Shown in pieces: positions 46,806-55,602 of a stretch of DNA of 64,000 bases. The notes below the pieces were generated by a model. That model had not been told where the DNA came from and made no database searches. It was given only the letters and a program-made list of their open reading frames with translations. The position numbers and the translations under genes were made by a program. Within the stretch, counting starts at the first letter, position 1. Every line of letters begins with the position of its first letter. The DNA is taken from the NCBI RefSeq assembly GCF_012958305.1, contig NZ_JABBYO010000006.1, forward strand, positions 248,001-312,000, read 5' to 3'. Source of the DNA: Tautonia rosea. Lineage in GTDB: Bacteria; Planctomycetota; Planctomycetia; Isosphaerales; Isosphaeraceae.

Positions 46806-49802
46806 ATGGACCCCGAACGATCGGCTGACGAGTCATCCGACACACTCGCCGAGGGCCGGGAATCAGATGTCGGGGCACGAAAGGCTCTGAAGATGGCATA
46901 CCAACGAGATGAGCAACGAGCCAGACGTCCGCCGGATCGCCCTCGTGTCGAGGGGCTGGAAAACCGGGTGGCGCTTTCCGGTGATACCTTTGCCAGTTTC
47001 AACCTGGCCCCCACCTTCGAGGTGACCAACACCCCTTCGGATCCCATCGGGGACGATTTTGGCGGGGAGTTCGGAGGAGAGGAAACGACCTGGGACGATC
47101 CATTCTTGAACCAGCCGCCTCCCGATGGCTCGGGTCTGACCGATCTGTTTTTCCCGGACGGATCGACCGAGGATACGTCACCGATCAACTGGGAGAATCA
47201 GGACCCCTGGTTCGATGGGTCCGATCCGACATCGGGCGATGGGGGACCGATCGTCTGGAATCCGACGCCGCCGGGCACGGGCCCGCTGCCTCCGATCCCG
47301 CCTCCTTCGTTCGAGTTTCCCTTGCCATCGTCGATCGTGATCGACGGTGTCGATCCGGCCGATGGTTCGGAATGGTCCTCGGGTCAGCTGACGCAACTGG
47401 CCGTTCGCTACAGTGTGCCGCTCTCGAACGACTCGCTCGTTTCGTCGGATTTCACGCTGGATCGAATCGGAGCCAACGGGCAATTGCAGCGGATCTTCGG
47501 TCCAGCCGAACCGCCGACGTTGCGGCTTGCGGGTGACGGTTCGACCTTGTTGCTGATCCTAGACGAGCCGCTTGAGCCGGGGCAGTACCGACTGACGCTT
47601 TCCGGCCATGCTCGGTTTGTGGGAGTGGAAGGCGGGATCTATGACGGTGATGGGACCGACGTGGTTCTTTCCGAGTTTCAGGTGGTCGCGGGAGCCGTCT
47701 TGAAGCCGGTCGAGACACCCACCAGTCCGATGGGTCCGAAACTCTCGGATGCGACGCCGCTTGGGACGGTCGGGCCAAACGTGGTGAAGGTTGCCGGATC
47801 GCTTGATCTGAACACGGATCCGACCGCCGTTCAGCTGTTTCGGATCGAACTCGGCCCGAATCACTTCTGGAGATTGGGGCTGGAGGTCTCGTCGGGCCGA
47901 GTGGGTTCGCCCTTGCTGAGCCGTCTCTCGCTGTTCGATGCCGAGGGGCAGTTGCTCCGTACGGGGACGCTCGGCATGGCCGATGCGCCATCCGATCCTT
48001 TCCTATTCGAAGGATTGGTACCGGGGATTTATTATGTCGGCCTCTCGGGAGCGGGGAACAATCCCTCGCTCGGCGGTTACGATCCCGTGACGGGTGCCTT
48101 ACCGGTCAATCTGCCGGCTCAGCAGGGGGGGGATTATTCGCTCGCCCTGGTGGCCGACGTGGCCGATGCCCTGACTCGGGTGGTTGATGTGACGCTCGAT
48201 CGGGCCGATCCGGCCGATCCAGTCCCGACCGGATTGACACTCCATTTCGATCAAATCGTGCGATTGGGACCATCGGGAGTCTCAGGCTCAACGCTCCCGG
48301 ACGGTCCGATCATTCTGGTCGATGCCTCGGGGAAGGTCTGGAAAACGGGGATCGTTTCCACCAACTCGACGGGCTCGTCGGTGTCACTCGTCTTCCATGA
48401 TCGGTTGCCTCGGGGACGCTACGAGATTCGGCTCGCGGGGACGGGAGGATTGGTCGACCTGGTCGGTCGTGATCCGGTAGCCGAGGGGCAGGAGGCGGGC
48501 GTTCTGGGCCAGTTCGAGGTCACGACCGAACCGACGAGCCGTCGTCCGAACGATCTAGGAGTGTTATTGCCGGCGCGGTCGATCGATCCTGTCGAGCACT
48601 CACTCTCGGTCTTGCCCGGCTCCTCAAGTACCGTCCGGTTCGTGGTGGCGTTCAGCGCTCACTATTCATTGACTCTCGACGACTCGGACAGCGGGTTGAC
48701 GGTCGAATTGATTGGACCGAACGGCAAGGTCGATCTCGGGGCCTCACCTGGGACGATTAATGGCGTGCGACTTGAGTTGCATCCGGGTGTCTATCTCCTT
48801 CGGATCGTCAATCCGACACGCCGGATCATCGACGGAGGAGTGGATCTTCGCTACACCTGGTCTGTCCTGGACTCGGTGCCGCTTAACGGTGTCGGCCAGG
48901 GACCGGCGCTGGGGATGCGATTAGCGGCTCCTGCTGCTGGGTTGCCGCAGGTGGGGTTTGATCCACCTTCGCCGCAAGTCGACCTTGGAATGGGGGAAGT
49001 GACGGTCTCTCCGATGTTCCAGAACCCTTCGAACGGGTTCTCCGGAGGCTCGGGCCATCTCGGGGCGACCTCCGAGATGGTGAGTCTTGGGGCTGGGATG
49101 CCCGTGAGGCCGATGCTGACTCCCGACACGGCGCCGGTCGGCTTCCCGACCACCGAACCATTGCGGATTGTTGCGATCGACCCGGATCGGGGCGGTGCTC
49201 TGGCCGCAACTGCCTCGCTGGCGGAAGGAGCCGAGCTGAGCCAGTTGGTTCCGATCGGCTTCGGGCAAACGGTTGGCCGAGGCGAGATCGAAGCCAGGAG
49301 GGTCGGTGGACCGCCGATCCAGCCGAATTCCGAGACCGAAGCTCCTTCGGAACACGCCGAAGCGATCGCCCAGACTCCGAATCCGGAACCGGATCTGCTC
49401 AGACCGGTTTCGTCTGAGGCAATCGACGCCGCGTTGGCGATGATGGCGCCGACAAGCCCGTGGCTGTCTCAGCCGCTGAACGCGATGCCCGGAGTCAATC
49501 CGGGAGACGGGTCCCTCAGCCCTGGGGAGCTCTCCGATCGGCAAGAGGAGGATTCGGACGAGGATCGTACCGAGGTTTCCTTGATTCGAGCCCTCGGCAT
49601 TGGGCTGGCTGTGGGCTGGACGGCCCGGGTTGTCTCGCGGCGGCAGCACGAAAAACCGCCGGGTCAGGTTCGCGTCGTGATGTCCGAGTCGGGTGTTCGC
49701 GTCGACGAAACTGAATATGAAGAGTCAATCGATGAGTTGATCCGACGCCATCCGGGGTTGCCTACCTCGAATCGAGAGGCTTTGGGAGCGAGAAACCGAT
49801 AG
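46806..49802 (+). CDS. Large surface protein with planctomycete LEGLENR motif and C-terminal anchor
   Basis: The 998-residue protein has the motif RVEGLENRVALSGD near residue 50, many beta-sandwich-like stretches, and a pre-peptidase-C-like region (about 320-430, with FRIELGPNHFWRLGLEV and GLVPGIYYVGLSG). A C-terminal hydrophobic segment (about 935-950, ALGIGLAVGWTARVV) is followed by a charged tail, so it is likely cell-envelope anchored. ATG 46893 (residue 30) is an alternative start and would place the motif at the usual distance from the N-terminus. Its last 139 bp overlap the opposing gene 49664-50437. Confidence 0.85.
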   Translation: MDPERSADESSDTLAEGRESDVGARKALKMAYQRDEQRARRPPDRPRVEGLENRVALSGDTFASFNLAPTFEVTNTPSDPIGDDFGGEFGGEETTWDDPFLNQPPPDGSGLTDLFFPDGSTEDTSPINWENQDPWFDGSDPTSGDGGPIVWNPTPPGTGPLPPIPPPSFEFPLPSSIVIDGVDPADGSEWSSGQLTQLAVRYSVPLSNDSLVSSDFTLDRIGANGQLQRIFGPAEPPTLRLAGDGSTLLLILDEPLEPGQYRLTLSGHARFVGVEGGIYDGDGTDVVLSEFQVVAGAVLKPVETPTSPMGPKLSDATPLGTVGPNVVKVAGSLDLNTDPTAVQLFRIELGPNHFWRLGLEVSSGRVGSPLLSRLSLFDAEGQLLRTGTLGMADAPSDPFLFEGLVPGIYYVGLSGAGNNPSLGGYDPVTGALPVNLPAQQGGDYSLALVADVADALTRVVDVTLDRADPADPVPTGLTLHFDQIVRLGPSGVSGSTLPDGPIILVDASGKVWKTGIVSTNSTGSSVSLVFHDRLPRGRYEIRLAGTGGLVDLVGRDPVAEGQEAGVLGQFEVTTEPTSRRPNDLGVLLPARSIDPVEHSLSVLPGSSSTVRFVVAFSAHYSLTLDDSDSGLTVELIGPNGKVDLGASPGTINGVRLELHPGVYLLRIVNPTRRIIDGGVDLRYTWSVLDSVPLNGVGQGPALGMRLAAPAAGLPQVGFDPPSPQVDLGMGEVTVSPMFQNPSNGFSGGSGHLGATSEMVSLGAGMPVRPMLTPDTAPVGFPTTEPLRIVAIDPDRGGALAATASLAEGAELSQLVPIGFGQTVGRGEIEARRVGGPPIQPNSETEAPSEHAEAIAQTPNPEPDLLRPVSSEAIDAALAMMAPTSPWLSQPLNAMPGVNPGDGSLSPGELSDRQEEDSDEDRTEVSLIRALGIGLAVGWTARVVSRRQHEKPPGQVRVVMSESGVRVDETEYEESIDELIRRHPGLPTSNREALGARNR

Positions 49803-50437
49803 CCACGGAACCGACCGATGCGGCCGACCTCAACGGCCGTCCCGGCGACCCTCAGGCAATAGGCCGCGCGACGGGCGATCCATTCAGGTCGGCCGGTCAG
49901 CGCGGCCAGTTCTCGACTTGAGAACGGTTCGGGAAGGTCTGGGGGGAGCAGGGCTCGCAGATCGTCGGGCATCTGCACGGAGGTCTCGGAAACAATCCGA
50001 CGCAACCGTCGGTCGAGCACTGTGATTGACCGAACTCGGGGAGCGTGACGGCGGAGTTCGTCGATCTCGACGGCCGTGATCAGGACCTCCAGGTTCGGGT
50101 GAGGGAGCAACCCTGCCAGTCCCACCAGGTGCTCGAAGGCGTCGAAGATCAGGCCGCGTTTTGGGCTGAACCGGGCCGAGAGATCTGGACCGTTTCGACC
50201 CGATCGACGGACGATCCGCCGGGCGACGACGACCGGAAGTACGACGCGAACCCGGGCACGATCGAGCCATCGCCCGAGCTTCGGCCGCAAGGCCGCCGTC
50301 GGCCCGCACTGGACTTCAACGAGCTGCCCGTCGACGGTGATGGCATCGACCCGATCAACGCCGAGGGGAACCTCGACCCGGCCGCCGAGTCCTCCGGCAT
50401 AGTGCTGCTTCAAGGTGCGGTGCAGGCTCGATTCCAT
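49664..50437 (-). CDS. Conserved hypothetical protein (nuclease-like appearance)
   Basis: The 257-residue protein opens with SLHRTLKQHY and VDRVDAITVDGQLVEVQCG, a pattern of charged residues and a D..EVQ core that recalls restriction-endonuclease-like folds, but I cannot confirm this. RVVLPVVVARRIVRR and SPKRGLIFDAFEHLVGL follow. I recall related proteins in other planctomycetes (memory, unchecked). Conserved-looking sequence ends around residue 230; the rest overlaps the 3' end of the surface-protein gene in antisense. It is 16 bp downstream of pyrE. Confidence 0.72.
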   Translation of the reverse strand: MESSLHRTLKQHYAGGLGGRVEVPLGVDRVDAITVDGQLVEVQCGPTAALRPKLGRWLDRARVRVVLPVVVARRIVRRSGRNGPDLSARFSPKRGLIFDAFEHLVGLAGLLPHPNLEVLITAVEIDELRRHAPRVRSITVLDRRLRRIVSETSVQMPDDLRALLPPDLPEPFSSRELAALTGRPEWIARRAAYCLRVAGTAVEVGRIGRFRGYRFLAPKASRFEVGNPGWRRINSSIDSSYSVSSTRTPDSDITTRT

Positions 50438-50453
50438 TCGTCTCTGCCTCTCA

Positions 50454-51026
50454 TTACGCCGGCTTGAGGGGCTCGACGCCGAGATCCCGGATGGTCAGCA
50501 ATGATCGGAACTCCAGGCCGGCCTCGGCGAAGGCCTCGGAAGCGCCTTCCAGGCGATCGAGCATAACGAGGACTCGCGCGACCGAGCATCCCATCGCCCG
50601 AACGGCCTCGACGGCCTTGAGCGACGAGCCTCCGGTGGTCGCCACATCGTCAAGGATGGCCACGGTCGATCCCGGTTCAAGCGGGCCCTCGACGAGATTG
50701 CCAGTGCCGTGCCCCTTAGCCTCCTTTCGCACCAGGAAGCCTCGAAGCTGGGGCCTCGCCCCCATGCCCGCCGCGGCCAGAGTAGCGCCGACAATCGGAT
50801 CGGCCCCCATCGTCAAGCCTCCCACGGCGTCGACCTCTGGGACTTCGTCGAGCATGGCCAGCATGCCCGCCCCGACGATGGCCGCCCCCTCGGCCGAGAG
50901 CGAGACGCGCCGGCCATCCACGTAATAGTGCGACGATCGGCCACTGGCCAGCGTGAATTGCCCGAGCTTCAGAGCGTCTCGCTTCAACAAGGCAATCAAC
51001 CGCTCGCGATCCCAACCGCTTGCCAT
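50454..51026 (-). CDS. pyrE: Orotate phosphoribosyltransferase
   Basis: Makes orotidine 5'-phosphate from orotate and PRPP in pyrimidine synthesis. The 190-residue protein has FTLASGRSSHYYVDGRRVSL near the start, the hood segment FLVRKEAKGHGTGNLVEG and the PRPP-binding loop VAILDDVATTGGSSLKAVE. The open frame extends 138 bp upstream, but ATG 51026 fits family length and has GGAG upstream. Cytoplasmic. Confidence 0.94.
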   Translation of the reverse strand: MASGWDRERLIALLKRDALKLGQFTLASGRSSHYYVDGRRVSLSAEGAAIVGAGMLAMLDEVPEVDAVGGLTMGADPIVGATLAAAGMGARPQLRGFLVRKEAKGHGTGNLVEGPLEPGSTVAILDDVATTGGSSLKAVEAVRAMGCSVARVLVMLDRLEGASEAFAEAGLEFRSLLTIRDLGVEPLKPA

Positions 51027-51518
51027 GGCTCCGGCTCTCCCCTTGGCAGCATCGTTTCGAGAAGAACGTGCTTCCCAGTGTCTCGACGCCACGTCGGCCC
51101 CAGACATCTCGCCGCCAAAGCATAACGGCCGGGCCGATCGGGGACCAGCCGACCAATTTTTCATTCATTTCTGAATTTTCCGACGAAACTGAACAAATGT
51201 TCGGCGGGGGACGAACAGATGAGTAGACGACGAGGAGCCGCCGATCCGAGCCACAGAGGAACCTCCCCGGAGGTCACTTCGGCGAGACCGGAAGGAAATT
51301 GCGTGATCAACGAGTGACCGGTCTGGACGATTTCAAACCGGCCAATAGGTGAAATCGTTCGCGAAAACCGTTCAAACCGTCCGATCATCATCGAGAATTG
51401 TGAAGTGCAAGGAGGAAAACTCTCGAAATTCGAACTAGCCTCTTGTGCTGGGGACGGTTTCAGCATAAGATGAAATCGTTCAAATCGTCCAAACGAAATC
51501 GCTCACTCGGTTGGTGCC
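51027..51518. other. 492-bp divergent regulatory region
   Basis: Lies between pyrE and the B12-domain regulator. The half near the regulator is AT-richer than the surroundings and contains four related 12-mers (separate entry). The pyrE-proximal half shows nothing clear. Confidence 0.5.
51325..51490. promoter_or_regulatory. Four related 12-mers, putative operator array
   Basis: GGACGATTTCAA (51325-51336), TTCAAACCGTCC (51371-51382), GGACGGTTTCAG (51452-51463) and TTCAAATCGTCC (51479-51490) are two pairs in opposite orientation around the core TTCAAAYCGTCC. TGAAATCGTTC also occurs at 51350 and 51471. The last copy ends 28 bp before the regulator's GTG start, so autoregulation is plausible (inference). 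Confidence 0.55.
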
Positions 51519-52442
51519 GTGGTTGACATTCTTCTCAAAACCCAACAGTTGGCCGATTTGCTGAACGTGAGTGTCAGCTCGATCAAGCGTTGGGTGAATC
51601 TGGGAGAACTGCCGGCAAAGCGAACGGTAGGGGGGCATCGGCTGGTGCCCCTCTCCGGCGCATTGCAATTTGCCCGCGAGCGAGGCTTACCGACGGATCG
51701 TCTGGTGCGTTTGGCGTCGGAGTCTTCGGAAGAGGAGATGCCTCCGACGTCCGAATCGTGCACCTGGGAAGAGCTGGTAACCGCTCTGAAACGTGGTCGG
51801 ACCGCTTCGGCACGGAAGCTGCTCATTCATGCGTACACAACCCTTGGCGGAGCGGTTGCTCTGGCGGACGATTTCATTCGGCCCGCCATGCAGGCGCTCG
51901 GTCATGACTGGGAGCGGGGCGCACTGGACATTTATCAGGAGCACCGTGCGTCTCGTATCGTCGAGTCGGCGTTGCTGGAACTGGTTCGGACGCTTCCGGC
52001 ACCCTCGGAAGACTCTCCCCTGGCCATCGGAGCGGCACCAGAGGGGGACCTTTACACTTTGCCTGGCCTTCTGGCCGAGCTTTCGCTGCGAGAGCTGGGG
52101 TGGGACGTGGTCAATCTTGGCCCGAACCTTCCCTTGGCCTCGCTGGCCCGAGCGATCCGAGTCCAGCAGCCCAAGCTGGTCTGGATTTCCGTGAGCCATT
52201 TGGAGGACGAAGCGACGTTCCTCCACGATTATCAATCCTTTTATGCCTCAGTCTCCAGGACGGAGACTGCGGTGGTCCTGGGTGGGTCGGGGTTGACTCC
52301 CGCCTTGAGGGCTCGTGTGGTTGCTGCCAGTTTCGGCGACCGCATTGCCCATCTACGGGAGTTTGCCAGGCGACTTCACTCAACGGACATGGGACCAAAT
52401 GCTTTTGGATCGATGGATCGCCCCAGTTCGACCCAGCCCTGA
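51519..52442 (+). CDS. HTH regulator with CarH-like B12 domain, cobalamin His lost
   Basis: The 307-residue protein has an excisionase/MerR-type HTH (TQQLADLLNVSVSSIKRWVNLGELPAKRTVGGHR, 8-41) and a helical bundle. The latter carries the CarH motif W-x9-EH intact (Trp131, Glu141, His142). A Rossmann-like domain follows. The cobalamin ExHxxG motif position reads EGDLYTLPG (175-183), with no His, so lower-ligand binding is not expected. It starts with GTG at 51519 with a weak ribosome site. The sigma-factor gene begins 23 bp after its stop codon. Confidence 0.88.
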   Translation: MVDILLKTQQLADLLNVSVSSIKRWVNLGELPAKRTVGGHRLVPLSGALQFARERGLPTDRLVRLASESSEEEMPPTSESCTWEELVTALKRGRTASARKLLIHAYTTLGGAVALADDFIRPAMQALGHDWERGALDIYQEHRASRIVESALLELVRTLPAPSEDSPLAIGAAPEGDLYTLPGLLAELSLRELGWDVVNLGPNLPLASLARAIRVQQPKLVWISVSHLEDEATFLHDYQSFYASVSRTETAVVLGGSGLTPALRARVVAASFGDRIAHLREFARRLHSTDMGPNAFGSMDRPSSTQP

Positions 52443-52465
52443 GGAGCCCCGACAGGGGTACAGCC

Positions 52466-53464
52466 ATGCGTTCGGCACGACAGATTGGCGAGACGGATGG
52501 TTTTGCGGGCCTCGATAGCGCCGTCACCCGAGTCCTCGCTCCGGCCGAGGAACGTGAATTGCTCCGAGAGCTGGGTGATTGTAAATCGAAACTTGCGAAA
52601 TCGATGGCAGCGATTCCCGAGTTTGCTCCTCCCGAGGGAACTCCGGACAATCCCCAGGCGATGGCGGTCTACATTGCAGCCACCTGCACTCAGGACCCTC
52701 AACTCGAAAGCCGGCTTGGTGCCGTCTTCCAGCGGTACAAGGAATTGCGATCGAAGCTTGCTCTGGCCAATCTGCGGTTGGTCGCGCATGTCGCCAAGCG
52801 GTTTCGAGACCGGGGCGTCTCGTACGGCGACCTGATGCAGGAAGGATTTTGCGGTCTGCTGGAAGCGATCGATCGCTTCGACCTGAATCATGAGACGAAG
52901 CTGGCGACTTACGCCACGTGGTGGATTCGGCAGTCGATGCAGCGGGCCGTGGCATCGGGGGCTTATCCCGTGAAGTTGAGCCCCAGGCATCTTCGGCAAC
53001 TCGCTCAGAATCAGGATGATGTGGGAGGTCGTGTTCCGGGCGAGGATGACGGAGCTATCGAACAGGCTCCAGCCAAGTCGTCGGGTGGTCATGGTCCCTC
53101 GGCCGAAATGATCCGCCGGATTCACGCCGCGACCCGTCCGACGATCTCGCTCGACGCGACGATCGATACCGACCGGAGCTTTAGTCTCCTGCAAACGATG
53201 AGCGATCCCGACTCGGATCGGACTGACGACGTCGATACGGACGAGACGATTTCGCTCTTGCTTGACTCACTCCGGCCTCGCGAGCAGCAGGTCCTGGCGC
53301 TTCGGTTCGGCCTCGGAGGCAAGCAGCGGCTCTCGCTCAGCCAGGTGGGTAAGGTGCTGCAGGTGTCGAAGGAGCGGGTCCGCCAGATTCAGGACCGAGC
53401 TCTGGAGAAGCTTCGGGCGGTCGCCTCGGAGCACAACCTGGCCGATGCCCTTCCGGTCGGTTGA
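52466..53464 (+). CDS. Sigma-70 family RNA polymerase sigma factor
   Basis: Directs RNA polymerase to a promoter class. The 332-residue protein has region 2 (LRLVAHVAKRFRDRGVSYGDLMQEGFCGLLEAIDRFD and ATYATWWIRQSMQRAV, about residues 101-175), a charged region 3 and region 4 (LRPREQQVLALRFGLGGKQ, then LSQVGKVLQVSKERVRQIQDRALEKL). It looks like a group 2/3 factor, not ECF. The N-terminal 80 residues are not recognisable. It follows the B12-type regulator by 23 bp, so the two are probably co-transcribed. A terminator follows. Confidence 0.9.
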   Translation: MRSARQIGETDGFAGLDSAVTRVLAPAEERELLRELGDCKSKLAKSMAAIPEFAPPEGTPDNPQAMAVYIAATCTQDPQLESRLGAVFQRYKELRSKLALANLRLVAHVAKRFRDRGVSYGDLMQEGFCGLLEAIDRFDLNHETKLATYATWWIRQSMQRAVASGAYPVKLSPRHLRQLAQNQDDVGGRVPGEDDGAIEQAPAKSSGGHGPSAEMIRRIHAATRPTISLDATIDTDRSFSLLQTMSDPDSDRTDDVDTDETISLLLDSLRPREQQVLALRFGLGGKQRLSLSQVGKVLQVSKERVRQIQDRALEKLRAVASEHNLADALPVG

Positions 53465-53500
53465 GCGACATCGCTCGTGAATCTGTTGTCATTTCAGGGA

Positions 53501-53528
53501 AAAGGAGGTCGCACTCATGACCTCCTTT
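53501..53528 (+). terminator. Hairpin after the sigma factor gene
   Basis: A perfect 10-bp stem, AAAGGAGGTC (53501-53510) and GACCTCCTTT (53519-53528), with an 8-nt loop, followed by CTCATTATC. Confidence 0.8.
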
Positions 53529-53639
53529 CTCATTATCTCGGTCTTGGCTTCAAGCGAGCGTGATTCTCGGCCGATCGACTCCTGATGACGGCTGCTCCTT
53601 GTGTTGCAGCCTGAAGTTGCAGGGGGTGATGGATCGTCG

Positions 53640-54632
53640 ATGAACGCTGAACCCGAGTCGAAGCGGAAACGTCCGCCCAATGTTCGATTGTCCCGAGACG
53701 CGGACCCACTCGGCCCGTTTTTGCACTTCTTGATGGCCGAGTGCCGGGTTTCGCCGAACACGTTGGCGGCGTATCGGGCAGATATCACGAAGTTCTCCCG
53801 CTGGCGATCACAACATGCACCAGGACCGCTGGCTGCGATTGGCATCGGTACCTTGGCCGGTTATGTCGATTACCTGGGCTTGATGGACCTCGCGCCTTCG
53901 AGCATCTGCCGGCACCTGGCGAGTTTGTCGACCTTTTTCCGGTTCCTGGTCGATGAAGGTCGCCTTTCGGAGAATGTGGCCAAGCTGCTGGTTGCCCCAA
54001 AACTTTGGGAGCGATTACCGACGGTACTGGGTCCCGCAGCCGTGGAAACGTTGCTGACGACCCCGAGTCCCGACTCGCTGCTCGGTCGTCGCGACCGGGC
54101 GGCCCTCGAAACCCTTTACGCGACGGGCTGCCGGGCCTCGGAGGTGACATCGCTCCGGCCCCACGATGTCGATTTCCACTTGGGCACCGTCCGTTGCATT
54201 GGCAAGGGAGACCGAGAGCGGGTTGTGCCGATCGGGTCCCGAGCGTTGGAGGTCCTGGAGACCTATCTTCGGAGTGATCGTCCCCGTCTGGTGTCTCGAT
54301 GCCCTGAGACGGAAACGGTGTTCGTGGCCCGATCGGGTCGGCCGCTGTCTCGAACCGGGCTCTGGCGGATCGTAAAGACGCATGCCCTGGCGGCCGGATT
54401 GCCGACCCGAGTAAGCCCCCATACTCTGAGACACAGCTTTGCCACCCACCTGCTGGCAGGTGGGGCCGATTTGCGTGTCGTTCAGGAAATTCTGGGTCAT
54501 TCGTCGATCGGAACGACCCAAATCTATACGCGCGTCGAGATCAGCCATCTGCTTGACGTGCATGCGCGTTGCCATCCGAGAGGGCAAGCGGCGAAGCGTG
54601 GCGATCAGGGTGAGGGATCGAAGGCCATCTGA
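53640..54632 (+). CDS. Tyrosine recombinase (XerC/XerD family)
   Basis: Resolves chromosome dimers or acts as an integrase. The 330-residue protein has an N-terminal SAM-like domain (about 30-120) and a catalytic domain with the full set: Arg165 (GCRASE), Lys189 (GKGDRER), His261 and Arg264 (HTLRHSFATHLL), His287 (LGHSS) and Tyr296 (TQIYTRV). Length and layout fit housekeeping Xer. No attachment site or mobile-element context is seen, so dimer resolution is the likely role. Confidence 0.9.
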   Translation: MNAEPESKRKRPPNVRLSRDADPLGPFLHFLMAECRVSPNTLAAYRADITKFSRWRSQHAPGPLAAIGIGTLAGYVDYLGLMDLAPSSICRHLASLSTFFRFLVDEGRLSENVAKLLVAPKLWERLPTVLGPAAVETLLTTPSPDSLLGRRDRAALETLYATGCRASEVTSLRPHDVDFHLGTVRCIGKGDRERVVPIGSRALEVLETYLRSDRPRLVSRCPETETVFVARSGRPLSRTGLWRIVKTHALAAGLPTRVSPHTLRHSFATHLLAGGADLRVVQEILGHSSIGTTQIYTRVEISHLLDVHARCHPRGQAAKRGDQGEGSKAI

Positions 54633-54752
54633 CGGCTTGCAGCGCGATCGTCGATCGGGGATTCGGAGGCGCCGATTTTCGACGGTCGGTTCTGGTAGAA
54701 TCGGGCCGAGTGTCCGGAAGTCCCCGATCCTCCCGAGGCCGACAGACCTTTC

Positions 54753-55565
54753 ATGAGCGGAGCGCTGCGTTACCTTCGGCTGTATGCCCAGCTTGCCCGA
54801 TACACGCTGGTTCGAGAATTGTCGTTCCGAGGGAATTTTCTGGTGAAAGTGTCGGTGGAGGTGCTCTGGCTGGGCATTCTGCTGGCCTTTTATCGGGTCG
54901 TGTTTTCGAAGACGAGTGTGATCGCGGAGTGGTCTGAGCCCCAGTATTTGTTTTTTGTTGGCTGCTACTTCGCCATGAACGGCCTGCTGGAGACGCTGTT
55001 TCTGGAGAACTGCAACGAGTTCGCGGAACTGGTACGCAAGGGGGATCTGGATTTTCTGCTCCTCAGGCCGATTGATGAGCAATTTTTGATTACATGTCGC
55101 CGCGTTGACTGGTCGACCGCGCCGAATGTGTTGATGGGTGTGGCGGTGATGGGGCTTTCGCTCGTGAACCTGGGCTGGACCTTCGACCCGACCCGGGTTG
55201 CAGTCTTTCTCTTGATGTTCGGCTGCGGGGTGATGTTGGCGTACAGTTTCATGGTGCTATTGACGGCCACGGGCGTTTGGCTGGTCAGAAATCAGAGCAT
55301 GATGGAATTGTGGTGGCTGTTCAGCAGCCTGACGCGCTACCCACGAGAGATTTATCTGCGCGTGACCTGGGCCGAGCCGATTGGCCTGTTCTTCACGTTC
55401 ATCGTGCCATTCCTGCTGGTGATCAATGTGCCTGCGGAGTCGATGGTCAAGATGCTTGACTGGCGACTGGTAAGCTTTACGCTGTTGGCCACGGCTGCAA
55501 GTCTGTGGGTGAGCCGACAATTCTTCCGTCGAGCCCTGCGATCGTATCGGAGTGCGAGTAGTTAA
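54753..55565 (+). CDS. ABC-2 type transporter permease (DUF990-like)
   Basis: The 270-residue protein has six hydrophobic segments, with an amphipathic FRGNFLVKVSVEVLWLGILLAFY start and a short loop FAELVRKGDLDFLLLRPIDEQFLI typical of the ABC-2/DUF990 permeases that pair with an ATPase for drug, lipid or polysaccharide export. No ATPase gene is adjacent. ATG 54753 has GAGG about 14 bases upstream, rather far. Confidence 0.83.
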   Translation: MSGALRYLRLYAQLARYTLVRELSFRGNFLVKVSVEVLWLGILLAFYRVVFSKTSVIAEWSEPQYLFFVGCYFAMNGLLETLFLENCNEFAELVRKGDLDFLLLRPIDEQFLITCRRVDWSTAPNVLMGVAVMGLSLVNLGWTFDPTRVAVFLLMFGCGVMLAYSFMVLLTATGVWLVRNQSMMELWWLFSSLTRYPREIYLRVTWAEPIGLFFTFIVPFLLVINVPAESMVKMLDWRLVSFTLLATAASLWVSRQFFRRALRSYRSASS

Positions 55566-55602
55566 GTGGACCCGATGCGCTCCCATCTCCGAGGTGAGAC
55601 TG

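Noticed and set aside
53640-54632. The tyrosine recombinase as sign of an integrated element
   Set aside because: No attachment-site duplication, phage or conjugation gene nearby; length and motifs fit housekeeping Xer.
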